Positions 25,138 through 34,008 of a DNA stretch of 64,000 nt are shown here, one piece after another (the stretch's first letter is position 1; the number at the start of each line of letters is the position of its first letter). This DNA comes from Ralstonia insidiosa (GTDB taxonomy: Bacteria; Pseudomonadota; Gammaproteobacteria; Burkholderiales; Burkholderiaceae), in contig NZ_VZPV01000001.1 of assembly GCF_008801405.1 (NCBI RefSeq), positions 868,001 to 932,000 of the forward strand, read 5' to 3'. The notes under the pieces are model-generated. The model was given only the letters and a program-made list of their open reading frames with translations, was not told the DNA's origin and did not search any database. Made by a program: the position numbers and the translations under genes.

Positions 25138-25788
25138 ATGTCGATCAAGCTTTACAACTACTTCCGCAGCTCGGCGTCGTTCCGTGTGCGCATCGCGCTG
25201 GAGATCAAGGGCCTGCCGTACGATTACGCGCCGGTGCACCTGCTCAAGGGCGAGCAACTGGCGCCCGACTTCGTGAAGCTCAACCCCGATGCGCTGGTGC
25301 CCGTGTTGTGCGACGGCACCGATGTGCTGAACCAGTCGCTGGCGATTGTCGAGTATCTGGAAGAGACGCATCCCGAACCCACGCTGCTGCCGGGCTCGGC
25401 CAGCAACCGCGCGCACATCCGCGCGATTGCGCTGGCGATTGCGTGTGAGATCCATCCGCTCAACAACCCGCGCGTGCTGAAGTACCTCAAGAACACGTTC
25501 AACGTGGAGGAGGAAGCGCGCAACGACTGGTATCGCCACTGGGTGAAGCTGGGGTTCGCGGCGCTGGAGACGCGCCTGTCGCAATCGCCGCTCACAGGTG
25601 CTTACTGCGTGGGCGATACGCCAACGCTGGCGGACGTGTGCCTCGTGCCGCAGGTGTTCAACGGCAAGCGGTTTGATGTGGCGGTGGAGGAGTACCCGAC
25701 GCTGGCGCGCATTTTTGAGCACTGCATGGCGCAGGCGGCGTTTCGGCGGGCGGCACCTGCGGCGCAGCCGGATGCGGCTTCTGCGTAA
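25138..25788 (+). CDS. maiA: Maleylacetoacetate/maleylpyruvate isomerase (zeta-class GST)
   Basis: A 216-residue glutathione-dependent isomerase. The N-terminal thioredoxin domain has YFRSSASFRVRIALEIKG, with Ala at the place of the Cys in the SSCSxRVR signature of many zeta GSTs. The glutathione-binding QSLAIVEYLEE and the C-terminal CEIHPLNNPRVL and DTPTLADVCLVPQ match the family. It is co-transcribed with the FAH gene and followed by a bidirectional terminator. Confidence 0.92.
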   Translation: MSIKLYNYFRSSASFRVRIALEIKGLPYDYAPVHLLKGEQLAPDFVKLNPDALVPVLCDGTDVLNQSLAIVEYLEETHPEPTLLPGSASNRAHIRAIALAIACEIHPLNNPRVLKYLKNTFNVEEEARNDWYRHWVKLGFAALETRLSQSPLTGAYCVGDTPTLADVCLVPQVFNGKRFDVAVEEYPTLARIFEHCMAQAAFRRAAPAAQPDAASA

Positions 25789-25812
25789 TCGGCAGCGTTC
25801 CTGCGCAAAACA

Positions 25813-25839
25813 AAACGCCCTGACTGGATCAGGGCGTTT
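25813..25839. terminator. Bidirectional terminator between maiA and ftsY
   Basis: A perfect 11-bp hairpin, AAACGCCCTGA (25813-25823) with TCAGGGCGTTT (25829-25839), separates two convergent genes. Confidence 0.8.
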
Positions 25840-25868
25840 CCATGTTGAAGCGTTGCGCGCGAGGGCAA

Positions 25869-27029
25869 TCAGCCCAGTAGGGCATCCGCAAATTCCCGCG
25901 CAGAGAACGGCTGCAGGTCCTCCACCTGCTCCCCCACGCCGATGAAGTACACCGGCACCGGCCGCTGCCGCGCAATCGCGGCCAGGATGCCGCCCTTGGC
26001 GGTGCCATCCAGCTTGGTGACGATCAGGCCGGTGAGGCCGAGCGCCTCATCAAACGCCTTCACCTGCGCCAGCGCGTTCTGGCCCGTGTTGCCGTCGATC
26101 ACCAGCAGCGTTTCGTGCGGTGCCGTGGCCATGGCCTTGGCGGTCACGCGGCGCACCTTCTTGAGCTCTTCCATCAGGTGCAACTGCGTTGGCAGGCGGC
26201 CAGCGGTGTCGGCCATGACGATGTCGATGCCGCGTGCGCGCGCTGCGTTGACCGCGTCGAAGATCACCGCGGCCGGATCGCCCGACTCCTGCGCCACCAC
26301 CGTCACGTTGTTGCGCTGGCCCCAGACCACAAGTTGCTCGCGCGCGGCGGCGCGGAAGGTGTCGCCCGCGGCCAGCAGCACCGATTGGCCGTAGGTCTGG
26401 AAGTGCTTGCACAGCTTGCCGATGCTTGTGGTCTTGCCGGCACCGTTCACGCCCGCAATCATGATCACCATCGGCTGCTCGCGGCCGAGCACCATGGTTT
26501 TTTCAAGCGGGTGCAGCAGCTCGACCAGCAGGTCACGCAGGGCGGTTTTCACGCCTTCGGCGGTTTCGATGCGGTTGGACTTGATGCGGCGCCGCAGTTC
26601 GCCCAGCAGGTATTCAGTGGCGTCGACGCCGGCATCGGCCATCAGCAGCGCCGTTTCGAGCTCTTCGAACAGCGCCTCGTCCACCTTCACGCCCACGAAC
26701 AGCGTCGTCAGGTTCTTGCTCGTCTTCGACAGGCCCGAGCGCAGGCGCGACATCCAGCCCTTGCGGGCCTGTTCGACCACGGGCGGCGTCGGCACGGTTT
26801 CGATGTCGTCAGCCTGCATGTCGAGCGTGGCAGGCTCGGCGGGCGAGTCCGGTACCGCCACTGCCACGGGGGCCGGCGCAGGGGTAGGTACGGGTACGGG
26901 GGCAGGGATCACAGCCGGGGCAGGTACCGGGGCCTGAACGGCTTCGGGTACGGCAGCGGGTGCAGCTACCGGTGTCGGTTCGGCAGCCGGTTGCGGCTCT
27001 GCCTTGCGCTTCTTCCAGAAACTAAACAT
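25869..27029 (-). CDS. ftsY: Signal recognition particle receptor FtsY
   Basis: Docks SRP-ribosome complexes at the membrane (386 residues). It begins MFSFWKKRKAEPQ, an amphipathic membrane-targeting start. A Pro/Ala/Val-rich linker runs to about residue 70, then comes the NG GTPase domain. GTPase motifs are GVNGAGKTTSIGKL, DTAGRLPTQ and TKLDGTAKGG, with the C-terminal FIGVGEQVEDLQPF typical of FtsY. The ATG at 27029 is chosen over one 11 codons upstream because it gives the canonical start. Divergent from the M16 peptidase genes. Confidence 0.97.
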   Translation of the reverse strand: MFSFWKKRKAEPQPAAEPTPVAAPAAVPEAVQAPVPAPAVIPAPVPVPTPAPAPVAVAVPDSPAEPATLDMQADDIETVPTPPVVEQARKGWMSRLRSGLSKTSKNLTTLFVGVKVDEALFEELETALLMADAGVDATEYLLGELRRRIKSNRIETAEGVKTALRDLLVELLHPLEKTMVLGREQPMVIMIAGVNGAGKTTSIGKLCKHFQTYGQSVLLAAGDTFRAAAREQLVVWGQRNNVTVVAQESGDPAAVIFDAVNAARARGIDIVMADTAGRLPTQLHLMEELKKVRRVTAKAMATAPHETLLVIDGNTGQNALAQVKAFDEALGLTGLIVTKLDGTAKGGILAAIARQRPVPVYFIGVGEQVEDLQPFSAREFADALLG

Positions 27030-27088
27030 CGTAAAAGGCAGTCTATTCGCCGTTAGAATCAAGCGTCGAATTTTATCAGACGGCCCTT

Positions 27089-28597
27089 ATGCGCTCTTCC
27101 ATGCGAAACGTCTCAAGCCGGACCCGCCCGGGTGCTAGGCAATTGGCAGCGATGGTCTCAGGAATCGCCTTGGCGGCGGGCCTGCTGGCCGGCCCGGTTG
27201 GTGCGCAGGAACTGGCGGCTGCACCGGTGCGCCCGGCTGCCGCTGTTGCCGGCGCCAAAGTTGGTGCTAGCCAATCCGATACACACGAATACAAGCTCTC
27301 CAATGGCCTGCGCCTGATCGTCAAGGAAGACCACCGCGCGCCCACCGTGGCGCACATGGTCTGGTACCGCGCCGGCAGCATCGACGAGCACAACGGCACC
27401 ACGGGCGTGGCCCACATGCTTGAACACATGATGTTCAAGGGCACCAAGAATGTCGGTCCTGGCGAGTTCTCCCGCCGCGTGGCGGCGATGGGTGGCCGCG
27501 AGAACGCCATGACCACGCGCGACTTCACGATGTACTACCAGCAGATCGAGAAGTCGCACCTGGGCGATGTGATGAAGCTCGAAGCCGATCGCATGGCCAA
27601 TCTCCAGCTCACCGACAAGGAGTTCAAGCCGGAGATGAACGTGGTGAAGGAAGAGCGCCGCATGCGCATCGACGACTCCGCCCGTTCGACCGTCTACGAG
27701 CAGATGCTGGCCGTGCTGTTCAACGCCGCGCCGTATCGCAACCCGACCATCGGCTGGCCGGGCGATCTCGACACGATGACGGTGCAGGACGCGCAGGACT
27801 GGTACCACGCCTGGTACACGCCCAACAACGTCACCGTGATCGTCGCGGGCGATGTGAACCCCGACGAGGCCCTCCGCCTTGCGGAGCGCACCTACGGCAA
27901 GCTCAAGCCGCACGCGCTGCCGCGCCGCTATGCGCAGGAAGAGCCCAAGCAGATTGGCGTCAAGCGCATCTGGGTGAAGGCCCCGGCCGAGAACCCCTAC
28001 GTGGTGCTGGCTTACAAGGTGCCGGCGCTCAGGGATGTGGAGAAGGATGTCGACCCGTACGCGCTCGAAGTGCTTTCCGCCGTGCTGGATGGCTATGACA
28101 ATGCGCGCCTGTCGAGCCAGCTCGTCAAGGGCGAAAAGCGCATCGCCGACGACGTCAACGCCGGCTACGACGGCCTGAACCGCGGCCCGTCGATCTTCAT
28201 CATGGACGGCACCCCCGCCGACGGCCACACCACCGCCGAGATCGAGCAGGCGCTGCGCGCGCAGATCGAGCGCATCGCCAAGGAAGGCGTGACCGATGCC
28301 GAATTGAAGCGCGTCAAGGCGCAGGTCGTGGCCGGGCAGATCTACAAGCGCGACTCGGTGTTCGGCCAGGGCATGGAGATCGGCATGACCGAGATGAGCG
28401 GTCTGTCGTGGCGCTCGATCGACCGCCAGCTCGACAAGATCAAGGCGGTCACGTCGGCACAGATCCAGCAGGTCGCCAAGACGTACTTCAGTGAAGACAA
28501 CCTCGTCGTCGCCACGCTGCTGCCGCAACCGATCGATCCCAATAAACCGGCGCGCAAGCCTGTTCCGGGCATGCGCGAAGAAGGAGGGCTGCGTTGA
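27089..28597 (+). CDS. M16 family zinc metallopeptidase (active-type subunit)
   Basis: A 502-residue secreted peptidase of the PqqL/processing-peptidase group. A signal peptide covers about residues 1-40 (LAAGLLAGPVGAQE). The zinc site is present as HMLEH (H109, E112, H113), and the downstream glutamate helix lies in the LGDVMKLEADRMANLQ region. A second M16 domain follows (about residues 255-480). A second in-frame ATG lies at 27101. The next gene overlaps its stop and encodes a homolog without the HxxEH site, so a periplasmic heterodimer is likely. Confidence 0.92.
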   Translation: MRSSMRNVSSRTRPGARQLAAMVSGIALAAGLLAGPVGAQELAAAPVRPAAAVAGAKVGASQSDTHEYKLSNGLRLIVKEDHRAPTVAHMVWYRAGSIDEHNGTTGVAHMLEHMMFKGTKNVGPGEFSRRVAAMGGRENAMTTRDFTMYYQQIEKSHLGDVMKLEADRMANLQLTDKEFKPEMNVVKEERRMRIDDSARSTVYEQMLAVLFNAAPYRNPTIGWPGDLDTMTVQDAQDWYHAWYTPNNVTVIVAGDVNPDEALRLAERTYGKLKPHALPRRYAQEEPKQIGVKRIWVKAPAENPYVVLAYKVPALRDVEKDVDPYALEVLSAVLDGYDNARLSSQLVKGEKRIADDVNAGYDGLNRGPSIFIMDGTPADGHTTAEIEQALRAQIERIAKEGVTDAELKRVKAQVVAGQIYKRDSVFGQGMEIGMTEMSGLSWRSIDRQLDKIKAVTSAQIQQVAKTYFSEDNLVVATLLPQPIDPNKPARKPVPGMREEGGLR

Positions 28598-29952
28598 TGC
28601 ACCCCATTACACGACGGATGTCCCTGACCCTGAAGACGGCGCTGGTCGCCATCGTTGCAACGGCGGCGCAAGGCGCACTGGCCGCACTGCCCATCGAACA
28701 CTGGACGGCCCCCACCGGCGCGCGCGTGTTCTTCGTGCCGAGCCCGTCGATCCCGATGCTCGACATCAACCTCGATGTGGATGCGGGCTCGCGCTATGAG
28801 CCGGCGGCCAAGGTCGGCCTCGCATCGCTCACGGCCGGCATGCTCGACAAGGGCATCGCCGCACAGGGCAATGCCCCGGCACGTGACGAAGCGGCGATTG
28901 CCGATGCCTTTGCCGACGTGGGCGCGAGCTTTGGCGGTGGCGCCGGCGGGGATCGCACCAGCTTGCGCCTGCGTACGCTGTCGGACCCGGCCGAGCGTGG
29001 CCCAGCCATCGCCCTGATGACGCAGATTATCTCGGCGCCGACCTTCCCAGACGCCGTGCTCGTGCGGGACAAGCAGCGCCTGGTGGCATCCATCCGTGAA
29101 TCGCTGACCAAGCCGGGGGTGCTGGCCGAGCGCGCGTTCGGTACCGCCATCTACGGCACGCATCCGTACGGGCAGACCGCCTCGCCGGAATCGGTGGAGA
29201 GCATCACGCGCGACGACATCGTGCGCTACTACCAGGCCAACTACACGGCCAAGCGCGCGGTGGTGACGCTGATTGGCGCGATCAGCCGCCAGGAAGCCGA
29301 GGCCATCGCCGTGCAGATCACGCAGGGTCTGCCCGCCGACGGCGCCACGCCGCCCGCACTGCCCGACGTGAAGATGCCGTTGGCGAAGGCCGAGACGATC
29401 CGCATTCCGCACCCGGCGCAGCAGGCCACCATCATCATCGGGCAACCCGGCATCGCACGTGGCGACAAGGATTACTTCCCGCTGCTGGTTGGCAACTACG
29501 TGCTGGGCGGCGGCGGCTTCAGCGCGCGCCTGACCAACGAGGTACGCGAGAAGCGCGGCCTGACCTACAGCATTGGCAGCTACTTCGCGCCGGCTGCGCA
29601 GCCTGGTCCGTTCGAGCTGGCCTTGCAGACGCGCAAGGACCAGACCGAGGAAGCCCTGACCGTGGTGCGCGACACCGTCGCCAAGTTCGTCGCCGATGGC
29701 CCGACCGAAGCGGAACTCAAGGCCGCCAAGGACAACCTCGTGAACGGCTTCCCGCTGCGCTTGGACAGCAACCGCAAGCTGCTGGACAACGTGGCCAACA
29801 TCGGCTGGTACAACCTGCCGCTCGACTACCTGGATACGTGGACGCAGCGCATTGCCGCCGTCACGCGCGATCAGGTGCGCACGGCGTTCCAGCGCGTGGT
29901 GCAGCCGCAGACCATGGCGACCATCGTGGTGGGCGGTCCGGCGACAAACTGA
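28597..29952 (+). CDS. M16 family peptidase homolog lacking the HxxEH zinc site
   Basis: A 451-residue homolog of the preceding protein, with a signal peptide (about residues 1-30). Where the active subunit has HMLEH, this one reads VGLASLTAGMLDKG, so it should not bind zinc. The C-terminal M16 signatures LGGGGFSARLTNEVREKRG and SIGSYFAP are strong. The ATG at 28597 overlaps the upstream TGA (TGATG) and has AAGGAGG 9 bases before it, so the two are translationally coupled. Confidence 0.92.
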   Translation: MHPITRRMSLTLKTALVAIVATAAQGALAALPIEHWTAPTGARVFFVPSPSIPMLDINLDVDAGSRYEPAAKVGLASLTAGMLDKGIAAQGNAPARDEAAIADAFADVGASFGGGAGGDRTSLRLRTLSDPAERGPAIALMTQIISAPTFPDAVLVRDKQRLVASIRESLTKPGVLAERAFGTAIYGTHPYGQTASPESVESITRDDIVRYYQANYTAKRAVVTLIGAISRQEAEAIAVQITQGLPADGATPPALPDVKMPLAKAETIRIPHPAQQATIIIGQPGIARGDKDYFPLLVGNYVLGGGGFSARLTNEVREKRGLTYSIGSYFAPAAQPGPFELALQTRKDQTEEALTVVRDTVAKFVADGPTEAELKAAKDNLVNGFPLRLDSNRKLLDNVANIGWYNLPLDYLDTWTQRIAAVTRDQVRTAFQRVVQPQTMATIVVGGPATN

Positions 29953-29971
29953 CGCACGGCATCCTCAACCG

Positions 29972-30000
29972 AAAAACCGGCGGCATTCCCGCCGGTTTTT
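29972..30000 (+). terminator. Intrinsic terminator after the M16 peptidase pair
   Basis: A perfect 12-bp hairpin, AAAAACCGGCGG (29972-29983) with CCGCCGGTTTTT (29989-30000), has a 5-base loop and continues into TTTG. Confidence 0.85.
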
Positions 30001-30027
30001 GTTTGCGCTCGCACTACAATCGCGCCC

Positions 30028-30684
30028 ATGGCATCCCGATCTTCCAATTCCAAGGCCCCCAAGGCCAAGACCGCTACATCGCATGCGCGTGCACCGCAGC
30101 AGGTGCGCATCATCGGTGGGCAGTACAAGCGCACGCCGCTGCCGGTGGTTGACGCCGACGGCCTGCGCCCGACTAGCGACCGCGTCCGCGAAACCGTCTT
30201 CAACTGGCTCGGCCAGGACCTGACGGGCTGGCGCTGCGCCGATCTCTTTGCCGGCACCGGCGCGCTGGGCCTCGAGGCGGCCTCGCGCGGCGCGGCGCAC
30301 GTGACGCTGGTCGAAAACCATGCGCCTGCCGTGCGCGCGTTGCATGCCATACGCGACAAGCTCGATGCGCGCATGGTCGATATCGTCTCGGGGGACGCCT
30401 TTACATGGCTTGCCCGCCAGGCCGATGGGGCGTTTGACGCCGTATTCATCGACCCGCCGTTCGCGCAGGATTGGTCGTTGCGGGCGTTGGAAGCCGCTAT
30501 CCGGGTCGTCAAGCCGGGCGGGGTGATCTACCTAGAGGCGCCGCAGCCTTTGGTGGATGTGAGTACTGATTCACAATCGACAGAAGCAGCGGCGGGCATT
30601 CCGTTGCCGGCCGATGTGGCACTGCACAAGCACTTGCGCGCCGGTGCGGTGCATGCGCATTTGCTGCTGCGCAAAAAAGGTTAA
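30028..30684 (+). CDS. rsmD: 16S rRNA (guanine(966)-N(2))-methyltransferase RsmD
   Basis: Methylates G966 of 16S rRNA (218 residues). Markers are VRIIGGQYKRTPLPV, the SAM motif DLFAGTGALGLEAASRGA, and the catalytic (N/D)PPF motif in FIDPPFAQDW. The N-terminal 25 residues are basic and low-complexity. It precedes coaD, a common pairing in proteobacteria, with about 205 bases between them. Confidence 0.95.
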   Translation: MASRSSNSKAPKAKTATSHARAPQQVRIIGGQYKRTPLPVVDADGLRPTSDRVRETVFNWLGQDLTGWRCADLFAGTGALGLEAASRGAAHVTLVENHAPAVRALHAIRDKLDARMVDIVSGDAFTWLARQADGAFDAVFIDPPFAQDWSLRALEAAIRVVKPGGVIYLEAPQPLVDVSTDSQSTEAAAGIPLPADVALHKHLRAGAVHAHLLLRKKG

Positions 30685-30889
30685 ACTACGCCGCTCGTTC
30701 CGGTGCATGAGCATCTGACGGCACCTCGCCACAGTTTGATTGTGAGGTCGCTGAAAGACAGCTGGAACGTGCGGGCGGCAGGCTCGGGACTTGCCGCGCT
30801 CGATAACGCAACGGTGTCCAAACGCAGATTGGCGCGGCCATGTCCCACGCCGCGCTGGCGGATACTCTTTTCCCCTTGGTGGAGGAACC

Positions 30890-31393
30890 ATGGTGATCGC
30901 GGTTTATCCCGGCACTTTTGATCCGTTCACGCGCGGCCACGAAGACCTCGTCCGCCGTGCATCCAACATCTTCGACGAGCTGATCGTCGGGGTGGCTCAG
31001 AGCCCGAACAAGCGGCCGTTCTTTGCGCTGGAAGAGCGCATCGAGATCGCCCGTGAGGTGCTCGGTCACTATCCGAACGTACGGGTCGAAGGGTTTTCTG
31101 GCCTGTTGAAGGATTTCGTGCGCAAGAACGGCGCGCGCGTGATCGTGCGGGGACTGCGTGCCGTGTCGGACTTCGAGTACGAATTCCAGATGGCCGGCAT
31201 GAACCGCTACCTGCTGCCGGACGTGGAAACCATGTTCCTCACGCCGTCGGACCAGTACCAGTTCATCTCGGGCACCTTCGTGCGCGAGATCGCCATCCTG
31301 GGCGGTGACGTCAGCAAGTTCGTGTTCCCCTCGGTCGAGAAATGGCTCAAGGAGAAAACGGGCAAGGCAGATGGGGCCGGCAAATCGGAATAA
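30890..31393 (+). CDS. coaD: Phosphopantetheine adenylyltransferase
   Basis: Adenylates 4'-phosphopantetheine in coenzyme A synthesis (167 residues). The nucleotidyltransferase motifs are YPGTFDPFTRGHEDLVRRA and ISGTFVREIAILGGDVSKF, with RGLRAVSDFEYEFQMAGMNR in between. GGAGGAACC gives a strong ribosome site for the ATG at 30890. The frame upstream is open but lacks family similarity. Confidence 0.97.
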   Translation: MVIAVYPGTFDPFTRGHEDLVRRASNIFDELIVGVAQSPNKRPFFALEERIEIAREVLGHYPNVRVEGFSGLLKDFVRKNGARVIVRGLRAVSDFEYEFQMAGMNRYLLPDVETMFLTPSDQYQFISGTFVREIAILGGDVSKFVFPSVEKWLKEKTGKADGAGKSE

Positions 31394-31443
31394 AATGACG
31401 CTTTGGCGGGAGCCCTCCCGCCGGTCATTTCAAGGAAAGCATC

Positions 31444-31704
31444 ATGGCGCTCATAATTACCGATGAGTGCATCAATTGCGACGTGTGCGAGCCCGAGTGC
31501 CCGAACGACGCCATTTCGATGGGCCCGGAGATCTACGTGATTGACCCGGGCAAATGTACCGAGTGTGTCGGGCACTTTGATGAGCCGCAATGCCAGCAAG
31601 TGTGCCCGGTCGACTGCATTCCCAAGGACCCGGCCCACGCCGAGTCGCAGGAGCAGTTGATGCAGAAGTACATCCAGCTCACCTCCGCCCCGCGCGCAGC
31701 GTAA
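31444..31704 (+). CDS. YfhL family 4Fe-4S ferredoxin
   Basis: An 86-residue ferredoxin with two cluster sites: CINCDVCEPECP, and the second made from CTECVGHFDEPQCQQVCPVDC, which has the longer cysteine spacing typical of the YfhL/Allochromatium type. It follows coaD by 50 bases with AAGGAAAG as ribosome site, and is closed by a strong terminator. Redox partner unknown. Confidence 0.93.
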   Translation: MALIITDECINCDVCEPECPNDAISMGPEIYVIDPGKCTECVGHFDEPQCQQVCPVDCIPKDPAHAESQEQLMQKYIQLTSAPRAA

Positions 31705-31709
31705 GCAAA

Positions 31710-31737
31710 AAAAGAGACGGCTCAGGCCGTCTCTTTT
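31710..31737. terminator. Bidirectional terminator after the ferredoxin gene
   Basis: A perfect 12-bp stem, AAAAGAGACGGC (31710-31721) with GCCGTCTCTTTT (31726-31737), has a TCAG tetraloop. It separates the ferredoxin gene from the convergent DUF4124 gene. Confidence 0.88.
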
Positions 31738-31767
31738 CATTGGTGCGTGCCGATTCTCGCGTGCTGC

Positions 31768-32415
31768 TCACTGAATCGGCAGCAGATCCTCCGGACCTTC
31801 ATACGCATAACCCGGCTCGCAGACGATGCGATAGTGCGGCAAATGCGGCCGCGGCGGGCGCGGTACCACCGGGGTGGGGGCAACCGGTGCCTGCACAAAA
31901 GGTTTGGAGCCGTTGCCCGGCTGACGCAGTGCACCTGCGGCCGGCGCCGGCGTGGTCGTGGCAGGTGGGCTGATCACGGGCATTGGCGTCGGATAGGGCA
32001 TCGGGTACGGCACAGGCCCTACATAGACGCGATGGCAGTAGCGCACGCCTTCCTGTGCCACCACCACCTTCTGCCGCTGGTCACGGCGTGCCTGTTCAGC
32101 GGCCTGCGCGGCGATCTGCGCCTGGCGGGCGTCCTCGGCGGCTTGCGTTCTGCGACGCGAGGTTTCCATCTCACGTACTTCGGCCGCCTCGGCAGAGGCG
32201 CGCTCCCGAGCGGCTTTCTGGTCAGCGGCGGTGGGCGTGTTGTCGATCAGCGGTACTTCTCTCGAGCGCGTACCGCACGGGTGGTCGGAATACGCCGTCT
32301 GGCCATTCTCTGAGCAGCGATAGACCTGTGCCTGTGCGGGTATCACCGTCAGCAGGCCGAGCACCAGGCCTGCCAGCGCGGCGGCGCGTGAGAGGAGGGG
32401 GGCGAACGGTTGCAT
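31768..32415 (-). CDS. DUF4124 domain-containing exported protein
   Basis: A 215-residue protein with a signal peptide (about residues 1-29) and an N-terminal DUF4124 domain (QVYRCSENGQTAYSDHPCG). A charged helical stretch rich in Ala, Glu and Arg (about residues 60-120) follows. The C-terminal half is Pro-rich (YVGPVPYPMPYPTPMPV). The function of the family is unknown. It lies 22 bases downstream of pth on the same strand. Confidence 0.8.
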   Translation of the reverse strand: MQPFAPLLSRAAALAGLVLGLLTVIPAQAQVYRCSENGQTAYSDHPCGTRSREVPLIDNTPTAADQKAARERASAEAAEVREMETSRRRTQAAEDARQAQIAAQAAEQARRDQRQKVVVAQEGVRYCHRVYVGPVPYPMPYPTPMPVISPPATTTPAPAAGALRQPGNGSKPFVQAPVAPTPVVPRPPRPHLPHYRIVCEPGYAYEGPEDLLPIQ

Positions 32416-32437
32416 GGCGATGTCCTTGTTGCGCAGA

Positions 32438-33040
32438 TCAGCCTGCCGTATGCAGGCGCATCATGGATTTCTCAGCGTTGCCGGCAATCAGGTCGGGCAG
32501 GGCGTCCAGGCTGCGGTCGATAGCGCGGTCAATCAGATCCTGCTCTTCCTTGCGTGGGGCCTTGAGCACGAAGTTGGCCACGTCATGCTGGCCTGACGGT
32601 GCTGTGCCCGGAGGCAGCAGGTTGCGCGGATGGCCGATGCCGAGGCGCAGGCGCCAGAACTGCTGCGTGGTCAGGTGTGCGGCAATGTCCTTCAACCCAT
32701 TGTGGCCGCCCGAGCCACCACCAAGCTTGAGTTTGACCGCACCCGGAGGCAGATCCAGCTCGTCGTGCGCCACCAGGATCTCATCAGGCATCACCTTGTA
32801 GAAGCGCGCCAGTGCCACGGTCGACAGGCCCGAGCGGTTCATGAAGGTTTGCGGTTGCAGCAACCACACCTCATTGCCCCACAGGTTGGCGCGTGCGGCA
32901 TAGCCGTGAAAGCGTGTTTCGTTGCGCAGCGTCACGTTGCCGATGCGTGCGAGCTGGTCGACCAGCCAGAAGCCGGCATTGTGCCGCGTGGCTGCGTATT
33001 CGGCGCCCGGATTGCCGAGCCCGACGATGAGTTTGATCAT
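32438..33040 (-). CDS. pth: Peptidyl-tRNA hydrolase
   Basis: Releases tRNA from prematurely dropped peptidyl-tRNA (200 residues). The opening IKLIVGLGNPGAEYAATRHN has the catalytic Asn and His. Later motifs LLQPQTFMNRSG and VAHDELDLPPG match the family. The ATG at 33040 gives the canonical start. It lies downstream of rplY on the same strand, the usual order prs-rplY-pth, but a terminator separates rplY from pth. Confidence 0.97.
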   Translation of the reverse strand: MIKLIVGLGNPGAEYAATRHNAGFWLVDQLARIGNVTLRNETRFHGYAARANLWGNEVWLLQPQTFMNRSGLSTVALARFYKVMPDEILVAHDELDLPPGAVKLKLGGGSGGHNGLKDIAAHLTTQQFWRLRLGIGHPRNLLPPGTAPSGQHDVANFVLKAPRKEEQDLIDRAIDRSLDALPDLIAGNAEKSMMRLHTAG

Positions 33041-33144
33041 GCGATGGAGTCTAAGAAGAGGTGCTGGAAGCGCCCCTTGATCGTACAAGCATAGCCGCTT
33101 TCGCCAATGGCGAGGCGCGTGGCGACACCGGAAAGCTCAGGCAG

Positions 33145-33183
33145 AAAAAAAGCCCGGCGAGACCAGCTCGGCGGGCTTTTTTC
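33145..33183. terminator. Intrinsic terminator between rplY and pth
   Basis: GCCCGGCGAG and CTCGGCGGGC form a 10-bp stem with one mismatch, flanked by seven A on one side and TTTTTT on the other. It can act downstream of rplY on the minus strand. Confidence 0.78.
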
Positions 33184-33229
33184 GTGTCGCGCCCGAGGGC
33201 GCGACGGTGCGGCAACTGAGTTTGGTAAC

Positions 33230-33856
33230 TTAGGCAGCCGGCTTGTCTTCGCCAGCAGCGGCAGCACCTTCTTCAGCAGCGGCGGACTTCTCGCCAGCCG
33301 GCACGCTGATGTTGGCCACAGCCGGGTTCTCATCGCCACCGTGGGTGAGGATGGTCACGCCCTTCGGCAGCTTCAGGTCGGAGATGTGCAGGGTCTGGCC
33401 GATTTCCAGAGCGCCCAGATCCACTTCGATGAACTCCGGCAGGTCGGCCGGCAGGCACGACACTTCAACGTCGTTCAGGATGTGGTTCACGATGCCGTGG
33501 CCCAGCTTCACGCCCGGAGCATTTTCCTGATTCAGGAAGTGCAGCGGCACCTTGACGTGGATCTTTTCCTTGGCCGACACGCGTTGGAAATCAACGTGCA
33601 GAACCAGTTGCTTGAACGGGTGCAGTTGGAAATCGCGCAGCAGCGCCTTTTCCACCTTGCCAGCCACTTCGATGTCGAGGATCGACGAGTGGAAGGCTTC
33701 CTTCTTCAGCGCGTGGTACAGCGCGTTGTGATCGAGTTCGATCATCTTAGGATCGGCTTCACCGCCGTAGATGATGCCCGGGGTCTTGCCGGCGTTGCGC
33801 AGGCGGCGGCTCGCACCAGTGCCCTGAACGCTACGCTCGAAAGCGACAACTTTCAT
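33230..33856 (-). CDS. rplY: 50S ribosomal protein L25/general stress protein Ctc
   Basis: Binds 5S rRNA in the large subunit. At 208 residues it is the long form, with the L25 domain (about residues 5-92) followed by the TL5-type beta domain (about 98-185). It then has an Ala/Glu-rich tail (EKSAAAEEGAAAAGED) found in many beta-proteobacterial L25 proteins. GGAG precedes the ATG. A terminator-like hairpin lies directly before that site (33870-33898). Confidence 0.95.
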   Translation of the reverse strand: MKVVAFERSVQGTGASRRLRNAGKTPGIIYGGEADPKMIELDHNALYHALKKEAFHSSILDIEVAGKVEKALLRDFQLHPFKQLVLHVDFQRVSAKEKIHVKVPLHFLNQENAPGVKLGHGIVNHILNDVEVSCLPADLPEFIEVDLGALEIGQTLHISDLKLPKGVTILTHGGDENPAVANISVPAGEKSAAAEEGAAAAGEDKPAA

Positions 33857-33869
33857 GATTGCTCCAAAC

Positions 33870-33898
33870 GAAAAAGACGACTCGCGACCAAGCCGTCT
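33870..33898 (-). terminator. Terminator-like hairpin in the prs-rplY gap, abutting the rplY ribosome site
   Basis: On the minus strand AGACGGC (33898-33892) pairs with GTCGTCT (33881-33875), including one G-U, followed by a T-run (33875-33871). It ends about 14 bases before the rplY ATG. It may end the prs transcript or act as an attenuator for rplY. A second 7-bp hairpin, GGGGCGC/GCGCCCC (33906-33925), lies just upstream. Confidence 0.5.
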
Positions 33899-34008
33899 GG
33901 TGAACGGGGCGCCATATTGCGCCCCGCAGACACCGCAGAAGTGCCGTCTAGTCGACGTTTTCTGCGGTAAAGCCTTGAATTATAACAGGGACCCGTACGT
34001 TTGCTGAA

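Noticed and set aside
27158..28528. 456-codon open frame on the minus strand
   Set aside because: Antisense to the first M16 peptidase, whose HMLEH site and signal peptide show which strand is coding.
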